NCBI GenBank assembly: GCA_903893315.1
Contig: CAITLU010000002.1
Location: 121,866 to 185,865 of the forward strand
Direction: 5' to 3'
DNA from: an uncultured bacterium
GTDB taxonomy: Bacteria > Desulfobacterota > Binatia > UBA1149 > CAITLU01
DNA length: 64,000 nt
Shown here: one piece after another, positions 24,996 to 33,746 of the stretch
Layout of the letters: every line of letters begins with the position of its first letter
Position numbering within the stretch: the first letter of the stretch is position 1
Notes under the pieces: model-generated
The model's input: the letters and a program-made list of their open reading frames with translations, nothing else
What the model was told of the DNA's origin: nothing
Databases searched by the model: none
Translations under genes and position numbers: made by a program

Positions 24996-26611
24996 CAGTG
25001 GGCACGACGCCGGGCATCCCGCGGTTTGCGGCTCGTCCTCCCGAATACGATCTCGAGTATCCCAATGTCGAAGACGGCCGCGATTTTGGATTTCACGCGC
25101 GCGGCCGACACGAGTTCGGTGCCGATGTCGTCGTAGTCGGAAGCGGCGCCGGCGGGGCGCCCGCTGCCCGGTCTCTGCGCGACGCCGGCTTCGACGTTCT
25201 CCTGCTCGAAGAAGGTGGTCTGCATCTTACCGAGAGTTTCCGCACGGATCCGATCACTTCGCTTCAGCGTCTCTATCGCGACGCCGGGACCAGCTCGATC
25301 CTCGGACGTCCTCCGATAATGTTTGCGGAGGGACGCTGCGTCGGCGGCTCAACGGTCATCAACGGCGGCATGTCCTGGCGCACGCCGGGACGTGTGCTCG
25401 ACCACTGGAGCCGTGAACTGAGGCTTGAATCCACCGACTCCAAGTCCATGGAGCGCTGGTTCGATGAAGCCCAGTCCATCTTGCACGTCGAGCACCAACA
25501 CGAGGACACGCTCGGGCGCAACGATGAACTCTTCGTTGCCGGAGCGAACAAACTCGGCTGGAAGGTCGAAAATAACCCCCGCAACATGCACCGCTGCGTG
25601 GGGCTCAACAACTGCGGATTAGGCTGCCCGACCGGCGCCAAACGTTCAATGCTGGTTACCGAAATCCCGCGGGCTCTCGGCGCCGGTGCGCGACTGCTGA
25701 CCTACGCCAAGGTGGACCGGGTGCTGATGCGCGGGGGCCGGGCCGTCGGCGTGCGCGGCCACTTCGTTGACGAGCGCGGCAGCAGCCGCCGGCTCGGCGG
25801 CGGGCGTCTGGGCAACTTCAAGGTGCGTGCGCGACTGGTGGTGCTGGCGGCCGGCGCCAGGCACACGCCCGGCATTCTGATGCGAAGCCTGGTGCTGGGT
25901 GGTCAGGTAGGTAAGGGGCTCCACACTCATCCGAATGCCAAAGTCGTCGGCGTCTTCGATGAACGTGTCAACCCGTGGATCGGCGCCCATCAGGCCCACC
26001 AGATCCATCAGTTTCTGGACGAGGGGATTCTGATCGGCTACGCGGGCGTTCCACCGGGTATTCTCGCAACCGGCATACCGGGATTCGGGCGCGCCCACGC
26101 CGAACGGATGGCCCAGTTCAACCACATGATAACGGCGGCCTGTCTGATCGAGGATACCGGTGAGGGACGCGTGGTCCTGGGGCCGGACCTGCAGCCGTGG
26201 ATGACCTTCCGGCTGTCTCCTCATGACGTGGAGGCGGTGCATCGTGGCGTGCGACTGGCTGCTGAGCAGATGTTCGCGGCCGGTGCGCGATCGGTGCTGC
26301 TTCCTTTCGGTGACCTGGCCGAGATTCATGGTGCCGACCAGCTCGGAGAGATCGACCGGCGTCCGCGCAAGCGCCACAATATAGAACTGATGACGGTGCA
26401 CATCATGAGCAGCGCGCGCATGGGCCGTGACAAGTCAGCCGGCGTCGTCGATGCCTGGGGCCGTGTTCACGGCATCGATGGGCTGGTGATCGCCGATGCC
26501 AGCATCATACCGTCCTCGATCGGCGTAAATCCCCAGGAAACAATCGTGGCGCTTGCACTGCGCTGCGCCGAGCGATGGGCTGGCGACCTGGCCCTAAGAT
26601 CCGCGAGCTGA
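24992..26611 (+). CDS. GMC family oxidoreductase (cholesterol-oxidase-like)
   Basis: This 539-residue flavoprotein begins at the ATG inside the ATGA overlap. It has the FAD dinucleotide motif VVVGSGAGGAPAARSLRDAG near residue 48, GRCVGGSTVINGGMSWRTPG, the Cys cluster CVGLNNCGLGCPTGAK, and the GMC C-terminus HIMSSARMG followed by IADASIIPSSIGVNPQETI with the catalytic His/Asn pair region. Such enzymes oxidise alcohols, including 3-hydroxysterols, to ketones or aldehydes. An E2-like acyltransferase homologue follows 19 nt later. A sterol-like substrate is possible given the nearby degradation genes. Confidence 0.9.
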   Translation: MTVGTTPGIPRFAARPPEYDLEYPNVEDGRDFGFHARGRHEFGADVVVVGSGAGGAPAARSLRDAGFDVLLLEEGGLHLTESFRTDPITSLQRLYRDAGTSSILGRPPIMFAEGRCVGGSTVINGGMSWRTPGRVLDHWSRELRLESTDSKSMERWFDEAQSILHVEHQHEDTLGRNDELFVAGANKLGWKVENNPRNMHRCVGLNNCGLGCPTGAKRSMLVTEIPRALGAGARLLTYAKVDRVLMRGGRAVGVRGHFVDERGSSRRLGGGRLGNFKVRARLVVLAAGARHTPGILMRSLVLGGQVGKGLHTHPNAKVVGVFDERVNPWIGAHQAHQIHQFLDEGILIGYAGVPPGILATGIPGFGRAHAERMAQFNHMITAACLIEDTGEGRVVLGPDLQPWMTFRLSPHDVEAVHRGVRLAAEQMFAAGARSVLLPFGDLAEIHGADQLGEIDRRPRKRHNIELMTVHIMSSARMGRDKSAGVVDAWGRVHGIDGLVIADASIIPSSIGVNPQETIVALALRCAERWAGDLALRSAS

Positions 26612-26630
26612 ACGAAACAGGAGGCCGACT

Positions 26631-27461
26631 TTGCCTATCTTCGAACGATCCGATGCAGACCTGGTGCGTGACGTACATCCGGTTCGGCGCATCATGCCTT
26701 TCGTAATGCCGACCCGCACGGAGTCGGCGGTGCTTTGCCGTGAAGATGTGTTGGCTGCTGCAGCCAAGGATTTCTTGCGGAACTTCAACGCAGACCGTCC
26801 TGCCCACCGCCACGCCACGCTCTTCCACTTGGTGCTGCGCAGTCTCGCCTTGTGCTGGCATGACAGACCGCGCCTCAATCGTTTCGTTGCCGGAGGTCGC
26901 TACTGGCAGCGGCGTGGGGTCTGGGTTTCCTTTTCCGGTAAGAAGGGCATGAGCGACGACGCTCCGCTTTTTACAGCCAAGCGTCTGTTCGCTCGGGATG
27001 AAACTCTTGCCCAGATGGTCGACGGTATCTGGGACATGCAGCTTCTTGGCCGCTCCAACAAGGAAACCGAAACCGACAAGGAGATCAACCTGCTGCTGAA
27101 GCTTCCGCCGATGCTGCTGAAGTGGTTCGTCAAGGGCGGCCGTTGGCTGAACGATCACAACCTGCTACCGGCCAAGATGATAGAGAATGATCCCCTCTTC
27201 GCCTCGATGTTCGTGGCCAACCTCGGCAGTGTGGGGATCGATGCCTGCTACCATCACAACTACGACTACGGCACCATCCCGGCCTTCATCGCGATGGGCA
27301 AGCTGAAGATGGTGCCTGTGGTGGACGCCAGCGGTTCCGTGGTGGCTGCGGAGATTTTCGAACTCAAGTACACCTATGACGAGAGGACAGAGGACGGCTT
27401 CTACGCGTCGCGCGCCATCGAGGCCGTCAAGCGCCGCCTGGAACATCCCGAAGAGCTCTGA
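26631..27461 (+). CDS. stand-alone 2-oxoacid dehydrogenase E2-like acyltransferase homologue
   Basis: The TTG at 26631 follows ACAGGAGGCCGAC and yields 276 residues with the chloramphenicol-acetyltransferase/E2 catalytic fold only; no lipoyl or peripheral-subunit-binding domain is present. FVANLGSVGIDACYHHNYD and IPAFIAMGK align with the E2 core. The usual active-site DHRxxDG is DERTEDG, so the catalytic His is replaced by Glu. Classic acyl transfer is therefore doubtful and another role is likely. It lies in the GMC operon and is followed by a strong terminator. Confidence 0.78.
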   Translation: MPIFERSDADLVRDVHPVRRIMPFVMPTRTESAVLCREDVLAAAAKDFLRNFNADRPAHRHATLFHLVLRSLALCWHDRPRLNRFVAGGRYWQRRGVWVSFSGKKGMSDDAPLFTAKRLFARDETLAQMVDGIWDMQLLGRSNKETETDKEINLLLKLPPMLLKWFVKGGRWLNDHNLLPAKMIENDPLFASMFVANLGSVGIDACYHHNYDYGTIPAFIAMGKLKMVPVVDASGSVVAAEIFELKYTYDERTEDGFYASRAIEAVKRRLEHPEEL

Positions 27462-27469
27462 CACCAACG

Positions 27470-27500
27470 AATAGGCCCGGTCAGCGGGACCGGGCCTATT
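27470..27500. terminator. bidirectional-looking intrinsic terminator after E2-like gene
   Basis: A perfect 12-bp inverted repeat, AATAGGCCCGGT and ACCGGGCCTATT, flanks a 7-nt loop starting 9 nt after the stop codon. The T-run on the plus strand is short (TATT), but the stem is strong and the location is right for the end of the GMC operon. Confidence 0.72.
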
Positions 27501-27617
27501 CCCCGAAGTCGCTGGCTCGGCCTTGACAACCGCTTCGCGCAGCCCCTAACTTGGCAACGGCGCCGCGAGGGGTTCGCGGTCCCGCTGCTTTCTTTCAACC
27601 AGTCTCAGGGGTGCACT

Positions 27618-29531
27618 ATGAATCTGCGATTTTCCCTCTCTTTGCTTGTTTTATTGGCGGCCTTGGCCGTGGCGCCGGCCTCCCACGCGTTGATTTCCTT
27701 CGGACCTCCAGGGCCCTTGAACAGCACCGCGGCGGGCGATCTGTCCAGCCCCGACAACAAGGACGTGGATCGCGAGGCCTGGGTGGCCAATGATGGCTCG
27801 TCGACATGGGTCGGCGTGTGGTCGTCCGATAACAACCTCGGTGGCACCATAGGCGATGACTTTGACGTCCTTTTCACGCGTTCGACCGACGACGGTGCCA
27901 CTTGGAGTGCGGCGGCGGCTCTGTACGCGAATGCAGCGACCGACGGCACGGCCACCGAAACCGAGCCTTGCGTCGCCAGTGGAGCGGGAGGGGTGTGGGT
28001 CGCCGCCTACAGTTCGACCAACACGCTTGGCGGTACCATCGGTTTCGACAATGACATCCTCTTCTCTCGATCCACCGACAATGGTGCGAGTTGGTCAAAT
28101 CCCCAGCTCCTGAACAGCGGCGGAGCTGTGGACGAGTCGCTGGAACTCGATTTCCAGCCATCCCTTGCCACCGACGGCGCCGGACATTGGGTGGCCGTGT
28201 GGAAGCACAGCGTGCTCGGCGGTTCCAATCCCACTGCCGATAAGATTTTCTTCTCTTCTTCGAGTGACAACGGTGCCACCTGGTCGGCACAGCAGGCGTT
28301 GGGCGGCCCGATGACGGCAAACATCGGGCTCGGGCAGGGTAATTCGGTAGCCTACAACGGCAGCAGCTTTGTCGCGGTGTGGGGCAGCACCGAGGATCTC
28401 GGCACCAACGGTTCCGATGGCGATATCTTCTACTCGATCATTTCCAATCCGGGCTTCGTCGCTTCGCCCGCCGCGGTGCTCAACAGCAATGCCGCGACGG
28501 ACACCGGAGCCGACACGTTCCCGTCACTATCCGCGAACGGCTCCGATCTGGTGGTCGTTTGGGAGTCCAACGAAAACCTGGCCAGCGCCGGTACTGACGA
28601 CGACATCTTTACCGCCAGGTCGAGTGATGGCGGCAGCACATGGTCGGCGACCAGCCTGCTGGCGAGCAACGCGACCACCGATGTAGGCGATGACAATCGC
28701 CCCCGCGTTGCCAACGACGGCTCGACCTTTGTCGTCGTGTGGGATTCGACCGATCCCCTGGGCAAGGCCCTGAAGACCGACCGGGATATTCTGACTGCGC
28801 GGTCGTCGGACTCGGGCGCTACATGGACGGCCCCGGCTGGGCTCGCGACCACTGCTGGCAAAGACAAGGGAGCCGATGTGGACGCGGTGCCGTCGGCCAA
28901 CTCAACGACGGGAACCTGGATGGTCGCCTGGGAGTCTACCGATACTCTAGGCAAGACCATCGGCGGCGACGAGGACATCCTTTACGTCCGTTCGGCCGAG
29001 GACTGCCCGGCTACGCCGGTGCCGGTGGCCAGCTGTTTCGAGACAAGCTCCCCCGGCAAGTCCAACCTGTTCATCAAGGAAGGCGGCTTCAAGGATTCGC
29101 TGTCGTGGAACTGGTCCAGAGGTGTCGATATCGATAAGACGGCCGACCTTGCCAGCCCGACGACGACCTCGGCCTACGTACTGTGCATCTATGATGAGAC
29201 TTCGAATACGCCCTCTTTGATCACCGAACTCGACATTCCTGCCGGTGGCAACTGCTTTGCCACTCCCTGCTGGATCGATAACCCGACAGGGTATTTGTAC
29301 AAGCACAAGTATGGGGCGGTATCGCGCCTGTCGCTGGCGGCGGGTGTGGGCGGCAAGGCGAAGATCGGCCTCAAGTCAACGGTCGGCTTCTCGGCTCCGA
29401 TCCTTCCTCTGCACAAGGACTCGAAGGTAAGCGTACGGCTGCACAATCTCGGCAACGGGAAGTGTTTCGGTGCCAACTTCTCCAGTTCGGCGCTCAGCGA
29501 CGGGGCTTCGTTCAAGGCGATTTCGGACTAG
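27618..29531 (+). CDS. secreted sialidase-like beta-propeller (Asp-box) protein with an unusual C-terminal domain
   Basis: A signal peptide (MNLRFSLSLLVLLAALAVA, cleavage near SHA) opens this 637-residue exported protein. Residues about 30-465 hold five canonical Asp boxes: STDDGATW, STDNGASW, SSDNGATW, SSDGGSTW and SSDSGATW, plus degenerate repeats, giving a six- or seven-bladed propeller. Sialidase Arg-triad residues are not evident, so it is probably a binding protein. Residues about 470-637 form a separate domain with PTTTSAYVLCIYDETSN, IPAGGNCFATPCW and AGVGGKAKIGLKS and several Cys, which I associate with Binatota/deltaproteobacterial secreted proteins. No partner gene. Confidence 0.82.
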   Translation: MNLRFSLSLLVLLAALAVAPASHALISFGPPGPLNSTAAGDLSSPDNKDVDREAWVANDGSSTWVGVWSSDNNLGGTIGDDFDVLFTRSTDDGATWSAAAALYANAATDGTATETEPCVASGAGGVWVAAYSSTNTLGGTIGFDNDILFSRSTDNGASWSNPQLLNSGGAVDESLELDFQPSLATDGAGHWVAVWKHSVLGGSNPTADKIFFSSSSDNGATWSAQQALGGPMTANIGLGQGNSVAYNGSSFVAVWGSTEDLGTNGSDGDIFYSIISNPGFVASPAAVLNSNAATDTGADTFPSLSANGSDLVVVWESNENLASAGTDDDIFTARSSDGGSTWSATSLLASNATTDVGDDNRPRVANDGSTFVVVWDSTDPLGKALKTDRDILTARSSDSGATWTAPAGLATTAGKDKGADVDAVPSANSTTGTWMVAWESTDTLGKTIGGDEDILYVRSAEDCPATPVPVASCFETSSPGKSNLFIKEGGFKDSLSWNWSRGVDIDKTADLASPTTTSAYVLCIYDETSNTPSLITELDIPAGGNCFATPCWIDNPTGYLYKHKYGAVSRLSLAAGVGGKAKIGLKSTVGFSAPILPLHKDSKVSVRLHNLGNGKCFGANFSSSALSDGASFKAISD

Positions 29532-29575
29532 TCGAACTCGTCATCTTGCTCTTGGGAGTTTCCCGAGGAATATCC

Positions 29576-29615
29576 CGCGGGGGAGGCGCTGAGCGCCTCC
29601 CCCGCGTTTCGTTTT
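29576..29615 (+). terminator. intrinsic terminator after the propeller gene
   Basis: A perfect 14-bp GC-rich inverted repeat (29576-29589 / 29593-29606) around TGA is followed by TTTCGTTTT. It starts 45 nt after the stop codon. Confidence 0.85.
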
Positions 29616-29709
29616 GGCGCCTGCCTCGCCCGTGTCCAGCACCCGATGCACGTTCCGGAGCGGTGCGACATGGACGGGTAAGGACGGTTGATCGTACGGA
29701 GAAGAACCG

Positions 29710-31125
29710 ATGGCAGGTATCGTCTCGTTTGGAACCTACATTCCGTTTCACCGCATTTCGCGCAAGACCATCGGCCAGACCCTCGGCACCGGCGGCGGCA
29801 AGGGCGAAAGGTCGGTGGCGGCTTACGACGAGGACACCGTTACTATGGCGGTGGAGGCTGCGAGGGACTGTCTGCGCGGTCGCGACGCGTCGGAAATCCG
29901 GGCTTTGTACTTCGGTACCACCGAGCCGCCGTACTTCGAGAAGCTCAATTCCGCCACGATCCACGCGGCTCTCGACTTGCCTGCTGGAGTGCGCTGTCTC
30001 GACCTTACGTGCTCGCTGCGCGCCGGCCTCGGCGGTCTGATAGGGGCTTACGAGGCGGCAGTTGCGTCCGGTACAGGACAAGCACTGGCGACCATGAGCG
30101 ACATCCGCATCGGTGCTCCGGAGGGTGCCGCTGAGTTGGCCGGTGGTGACGCCGCCGCGGCTTTTCTGCTCGGCAATAGCGGTGTGATTGCGGAGATCGA
30201 GGCAACCTACTCCGAGACGCTGGAGTTTCTCAGCACCTGGCGTCTTGCCGGCGAGCGCTTTTCCAAGGCCTGGGAGGAGCGCTTCGTACTCACGCAAGGG
30301 TGGGGACCGTTGCTTGCCAACGCGGCCAAAGGGCTACTTTCGCGGGCCGGCGTAGCGCCGGGAGATCTGGCCGCCGTCGTGGTCGATGCCCCCAGCCCTC
30401 GTGCTTCCGCGGCATTTATCGCCCAGGCAAAGTTGGCACCGGAACAGGTGGCGGACGCTCGTCTGGACGTCATAGGTCACACCGGAACCGCGCACGCCGG
30501 TTTGTTGTTGGCAGCAGCGCTCGAGAAAGCGAAGCCTGGTGATCGCATCCTGGTGCTTTCGGTTTCTGACGGAGTTGATGCGGTTCTGCTGCGTGCCACC
30601 GATGCGATCGCTTCTTATCGGCCCGAGCGCACGGTGGACCAGTGGCTGGCGTCCAAGCGTGCCGATCTTTCGTATGCTCGCTACCTCAAATGGCGTGGCA
30701 TCTTGCAGACCGAGCCGCCGCGGCGGCCGGATCCGGAGCGACCGGCCGGTCCGCCGTCGCTGCGCTCGCATCGTTGGAAGTACGCCTTCGTCAGCACGCA
30801 GTGCGAGGCTTGTGGGACTTTCCAACTGCCGCCGCAGACCGTGTGCGTGCAGTGTGGAGCCTCACACAAGATGAAAGAAGTCGCCTTCGCCGATCGCAAG
30901 GCGGTCATCAAGACATTTGCCGTCGATCGTCTGGCATTCACGCTGCAGCCGCCGATGGTAGTTGCGGTGATCGACTACGAGGGCGGAGGTCGCGTGCAAA
31001 GTGAACTGACCGACGTCGAGCCCGAAAAGGTCAAGATAGGCGATCCGCTGGAAATGACGTTCCGCCGTCTGTTTACCGCGGGCGGTATCCATAACTATTT
31101 CTGGAAGGCGCGCCCCGCCCGCTGA
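29710..31125 (+). CDS. HMG-CoA synthase-like thiolase-fold protein fused to a Zn-ribbon/OB-fold (DUF35) domain
   Basis: The N-terminal ~340 residues have the thiolase fold of HMG-CoA synthase/KAS III, with the nucleophile Cys101 in LDLTCSLRAGLGG, VIGHTGTAHAGLLLAAALE carrying the expected His, and LVLSVSDGVDAVLL. The C-terminal ~130 residues contain the Zn-ribbon pairs CEAC and CVQC followed by a DUF35 OB-fold. Stand-alone DUF35 proteins usually partner thiolases, for example in steroid side-chain aldol cleavage. Here it is fused. The SCP2-type thiolase encoded 26 nt later is the natural partner. A condensing or retro-aldol role is likely, but the exact reaction is unknown. Confidence 0.87.
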   Translation: MAGIVSFGTYIPFHRISRKTIGQTLGTGGGKGERSVAAYDEDTVTMAVEAARDCLRGRDASEIRALYFGTTEPPYFEKLNSATIHAALDLPAGVRCLDLTCSLRAGLGGLIGAYEAAVASGTGQALATMSDIRIGAPEGAAELAGGDAAAAFLLGNSGVIAEIEATYSETLEFLSTWRLAGERFSKAWEERFVLTQGWGPLLANAAKGLLSRAGVAPGDLAAVVVDAPSPRASAAFIAQAKLAPEQVADARLDVIGHTGTAHAGLLLAAALEKAKPGDRILVLSVSDGVDAVLLRATDAIASYRPERTVDQWLASKRADLSYARYLKWRGILQTEPPRRPDPERPAGPPSLRSHRWKYAFVSTQCEACGTFQLPPQTVCVQCGASHKMKEVAFADRKAVIKTFAVDRLAFTLQPPMVVAVIDYEGGGRVQSELTDVEPEKVKIGDPLEMTFRRLFTAGGIHNYFWKARPAR

Positions 31126-31151
31126 CGCGGGAGAGGCGTAAGGAGGATCCA

Positions 31152-32324
31152 ATGGCGAGCAACGGGATTCGCGACAGGGTGGCGATTGTCGGGATGGGCT
31201 GCACGGCCTTCGGCGAACACTGGAACCGCAGCCTCGACGATCTTCTGGTCGAAGCTGCCGAAGCGGCGTTCGCGTCTGCGGGTGTTGATCGTGACCGCGT
31301 CGATGCCTACTGGCTCGGCACCATGGGAAACCTCTCGGGGCTTACCCTCTCCGAGCCTTTGAAGATCCAGTACAAACCGGTGACGCACGTCGAAAATTTC
31401 TGCGCGACCGGCAGCGAAGCGCTGCGCAACGCCTGTTACGCGGTGGCTTGTGGTGCCTACGACTGCGTGATGGCGATCGGGGTCGAGAAGCTCAAGGATT
31501 CGGGTTTCTCAGGTCTGGTGGTTACACCTCCGCCGAGCGACGGTACTCAACCGGCGATGACGGCCCCCGCGCAGTTCTCGTTCCTGGCGCCTGCGTACTT
31601 CGCGAAGTACGGCCTGGACGCCGCGACTGGCAAGGAAGTGTTGTCGCGCATCGCGTACAAGAATCACGCGAACGGCGCCAAGAATCCCAAAGCCCAGTTC
31701 CGCAGGGAAGTGCCGCTGGAGCAGATCAGATCCTCACCGCTCGTGGCCGATCCTCTCGGCATCATGGACTGCTCTGGTGTCAGTGATGGTTCGGCGGCGG
31801 CAATCGTCGTGCGCGCCGAAGATGCCTACAAGTACACGGACAAACCGATCTTCATCAAGGCCTTGTCGTTCATCGCCGGACCCGCGGCGGGACCTTTGTC
31901 TCAGGATTACGATTTCACGACCTTTCCCGAGGTCGTGGCATCGGCCCGCGACGCCTATGAGCAGGCCGGCGTGAAGAATCCGGCCGAAGAGATTTCGATG
32001 GCCGAGGTGCACGACTGCTTCACACCGACCGAACTGGTGCTGTATGAAGACCTGGGTTTTTCCGAGCGCGGAGGGGCCTGGCGCGACGTTCTGAACGGGG
32101 CCTTCGATCTCGACGGACGTTTGCCGGTCAACCCGGACGGAGGGCTCAAGTCATTCGGCCATCCGATCGGCGCTTCCGGACTTCGGATGATGTACGAGAT
32201 GTGGTTGCAGCTACGCGGAGAAGCGGGCCCGCGCCAGATCAAGAACCCGAAGCTCGGTCTTACCCACAACCTCGGTGGTGCGCCGGGTCGCTGCGTCAGC
32301 TTCGTCTCTGTGGTGGGCCGCTAG
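31152..32324 (+). CDS. SCP2/lipid-transfer-type thiolase
   Basis: This 390-residue protein belongs to the non-decarboxylating thiolase/SCP-x branch. Cys84 lies in ENFCATGSEALRNACY. AEVHDCFTPTELVLYEDLG and FGHPIGASGLRM carry the conserved His residues. The absence of the C-terminal CxG of standard thiolases and the presence of HNLGGAPGRCVS fit this branch. AGGAGG precedes its ATG. With the upstream HMGS-like/DUF35 fusion it forms a two-gene unit. In other bacteria such thiolase-DUF35 pairs form aldolase or ketoacyl-CoA thiolase complexes. Confidence 0.87.
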   Translation: MASNGIRDRVAIVGMGCTAFGEHWNRSLDDLLVEAAEAAFASAGVDRDRVDAYWLGTMGNLSGLTLSEPLKIQYKPVTHVENFCATGSEALRNACYAVACGAYDCVMAIGVEKLKDSGFSGLVVTPPPSDGTQPAMTAPAQFSFLAPAYFAKYGLDAATGKEVLSRIAYKNHANGAKNPKAQFRREVPLEQIRSSPLVADPLGIMDCSGVSDGSAAAIVVRAEDAYKYTDKPIFIKALSFIAGPAAGPLSQDYDFTTFPEVVASARDAYEQAGVKNPAEEISMAEVHDCFTPTELVLYEDLGFSERGGAWRDVLNGAFDLDGRLPVNPDGGLKSFGHPIGASGLRMMYEMWLQLRGEAGPRQIKNPKLGLTHNLGGAPGRCVSFVSVVGR

Positions 32325-32426
32325 CCGGCTCGCTCATCCGAGACCTCTCCTGACGAAGGGGTATGGTGGTTTGGCTGGTGCGAGTGGGGATGCTTCGCAC
32401 CGAAGCCGTCGCCAAGTCTCTTGTTA

Positions 32427-33176
32427 ATGGTTGCCAAGCCGGTCTGTAATCGCTGTCAGGGCGGGACCTTTGGCGTGCTTGGTTATAGTCCACGAAGCGA
32501 TATCGTTTTACTGTTCTCCGATCTAGTCAGCCGCGCTGATGCTGATATCCATTTGCCGGCGGCTGCGTTGGCGATCGCGCGGCTGCGTTATCCCGATCTG
32601 GACCTCGGTCTCTACCTTGAGGAGATTGCCGGGATAGGGCGCGAGGCCTGCCTGATGATCTCGCGTCGTCCAGAGTCCGATCCGATAGCCGCGTTGAACC
32701 TCCTGCTGTTCGAGGAACAAGGGTTCGACGGAGATCGGGATAACTACTACGACCCTCGCAACAGTTTCCTGAACGACGTGCTCGAACGCCGGCGCGGCAT
32801 TCCCATCACACTGGCACTCATTTACATGGATGTGGGCCACGCCGCCGGAGTGGAGACGTGCGGGGTCGGGTTTCCGGGCCACTTCCTGGTCTGCCATTCG
32901 GCCACTGGCCGGTACATCGATGTCTACAATCGAGGGCGGCTGCTCGACCGCGCGGCGTTTCTCGACCTGCTGAGGCGCCAAGGCGTAGGGCCAGAGGGCT
33001 GGCGGGACGACTTTCTCCGGCCCGTCGGCAATGCCCAGGTGCTCGCGCGTATGTTGAACAACCTGCGTCGTCACTATGCGCAGCAGGCTGACGAAGGCGC
33101 GTTGGCGATGCTTGGTTCGATGTTGGAGGCCCTCGACCTGGCCCGCGAACCGGGTGTCGTCTCAATGATTCACTAG
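32427..33176 (+). CDS. SirB1 / transglutaminase-like family protein
   Basis: This ~249-residue protein has a SirB1-type core. The signature is DPRNSFLNDVLERRRGIPI followed by TLALIYMDVGHAAGV and GVGFPGHFLVCHS, as in Transglut_core2 proteins, here without a clear catalytic Cys triad. The N-terminal part (DADIHLPAAALAIARLRYPDL) is an all-helical region typical of the family. ATG at 32427 is used; later starts are possible because no strong ribosome binding site marks it. Its role is unknown; SirB1-like proteins are widespread and uncharacterised. It ends before a convergent Tad pilus operon with a hairpin between. Confidence 0.75.
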   Translation: MVAKPVCNRCQGGTFGVLGYSPRSDIVLLFSDLVSRADADIHLPAAALAIARLRYPDLDLGLYLEEIAGIGREACLMISRRPESDPIAALNLLLFEEQGFDGDRDNYYDPRNSFLNDVLERRRGIPITLALIYMDVGHAAGVETCGVGFPGHFLVCHSATGRYIDVYNRGRLLDRAAFLDLLRRQGVGPEGWRDDFLRPVGNAQVLARMLNNLRRHYAQQADEGALAMLGSMLEALDLAREPGVVSMIH

Positions 33177-33198
33177 CGGGAGGTCCGCGAAAAGGGGG

Positions 33199-33222
33199 AG
33201 GCCCGGCAGCGATGCCGAGCCT
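33199..33222. terminator. terminator-like hairpin between convergent SirB1 and Tad genes
   Basis: AGGCCCGGCA and TGCCGAGCCT pair imperfectly (one mismatch) around GCGA, flanked by AAAGG on the left and CTTTCC on the right, so it can serve both strands. Confidence 0.55.
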
Positions 33223-33275
33223 TTCCATTCCAGCTTCCGGAGATCGCCGACGGGTCGGAGACAGGGATTCTACTG

Positions 33276-33716
33276 CTATTCGTGTCTCAGATTGACGGCC
33301 TGGGAAAGATTGATGGTTCCGCTCCAGCCGGGGAGCACGGTGCCGCTCAAGGTCGTGAATGGGGCGGTGACGACTACACTTGTCGTTGAGCCGCGCGCTC
33401 CAGCGCCGCCGATGTTGCTCGATGTTATCTGCGCTCCGGTGATCTTGGCCGGGTCGAGGACGGCATGGACCGCGGTTGATACCTGTGTCGTGGTGCTGGA
33501 CGGCAGCGAACCGACACGAGCGCCGGCCTGGGCGGCGTCAAGCAGTACATGCGTCTGAAAGTAGCCGCGTCCGAGATCCATCATGCCGGTCAGGAGCAAC
33601 ACGAACACCGGAACTATCAGGGAGAACTCAACAATGTAGGAGCCGCGGCAGCTTTTACCTGCGATTTGGGTGTGCGCCTCTTCATGACGCCGGATTTTTT
33701 CGATCTCGATCCTCAT
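33276..33716 (-). CDS. TadE-like pilus assembly protein
   Basis: This 146-residue protein has the TadE signature just after its N-terminus: GSYIVEFSLIVPVFVLLLTG, a single membrane helix with the conserved Glu, then a periplasmic region (LDAAQAGARVGSLPSST). TadE/F pseudopilins assist Flp pilus assembly in the tight-adherence system. It is the last of three leftward genes (TadE-like, TadG-like, TadE-like) with 30 nt to the preceding stop. No ATPase or secretin gene is visible in the window, so the rest of the system must lie elsewhere or be absent. Confidence 0.85.
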   Translation of the reverse strand: MRIEIEKIRRHEEAHTQIAGKSCRGSYIVEFSLIVPVFVLLLTGMMDLGRGYFQTHVLLDAAQAGARVGSLPSSTTTQVSTAVHAVLDPAKITGAQITSSNIGGAGARGSTTSVVVTAPFTTLSGTVLPGWSGTINLSQAVNLRHE

Positions 33717-33746
33717 ACTCTTCCCTCGTTCTGGCTGCGCGGCGCG

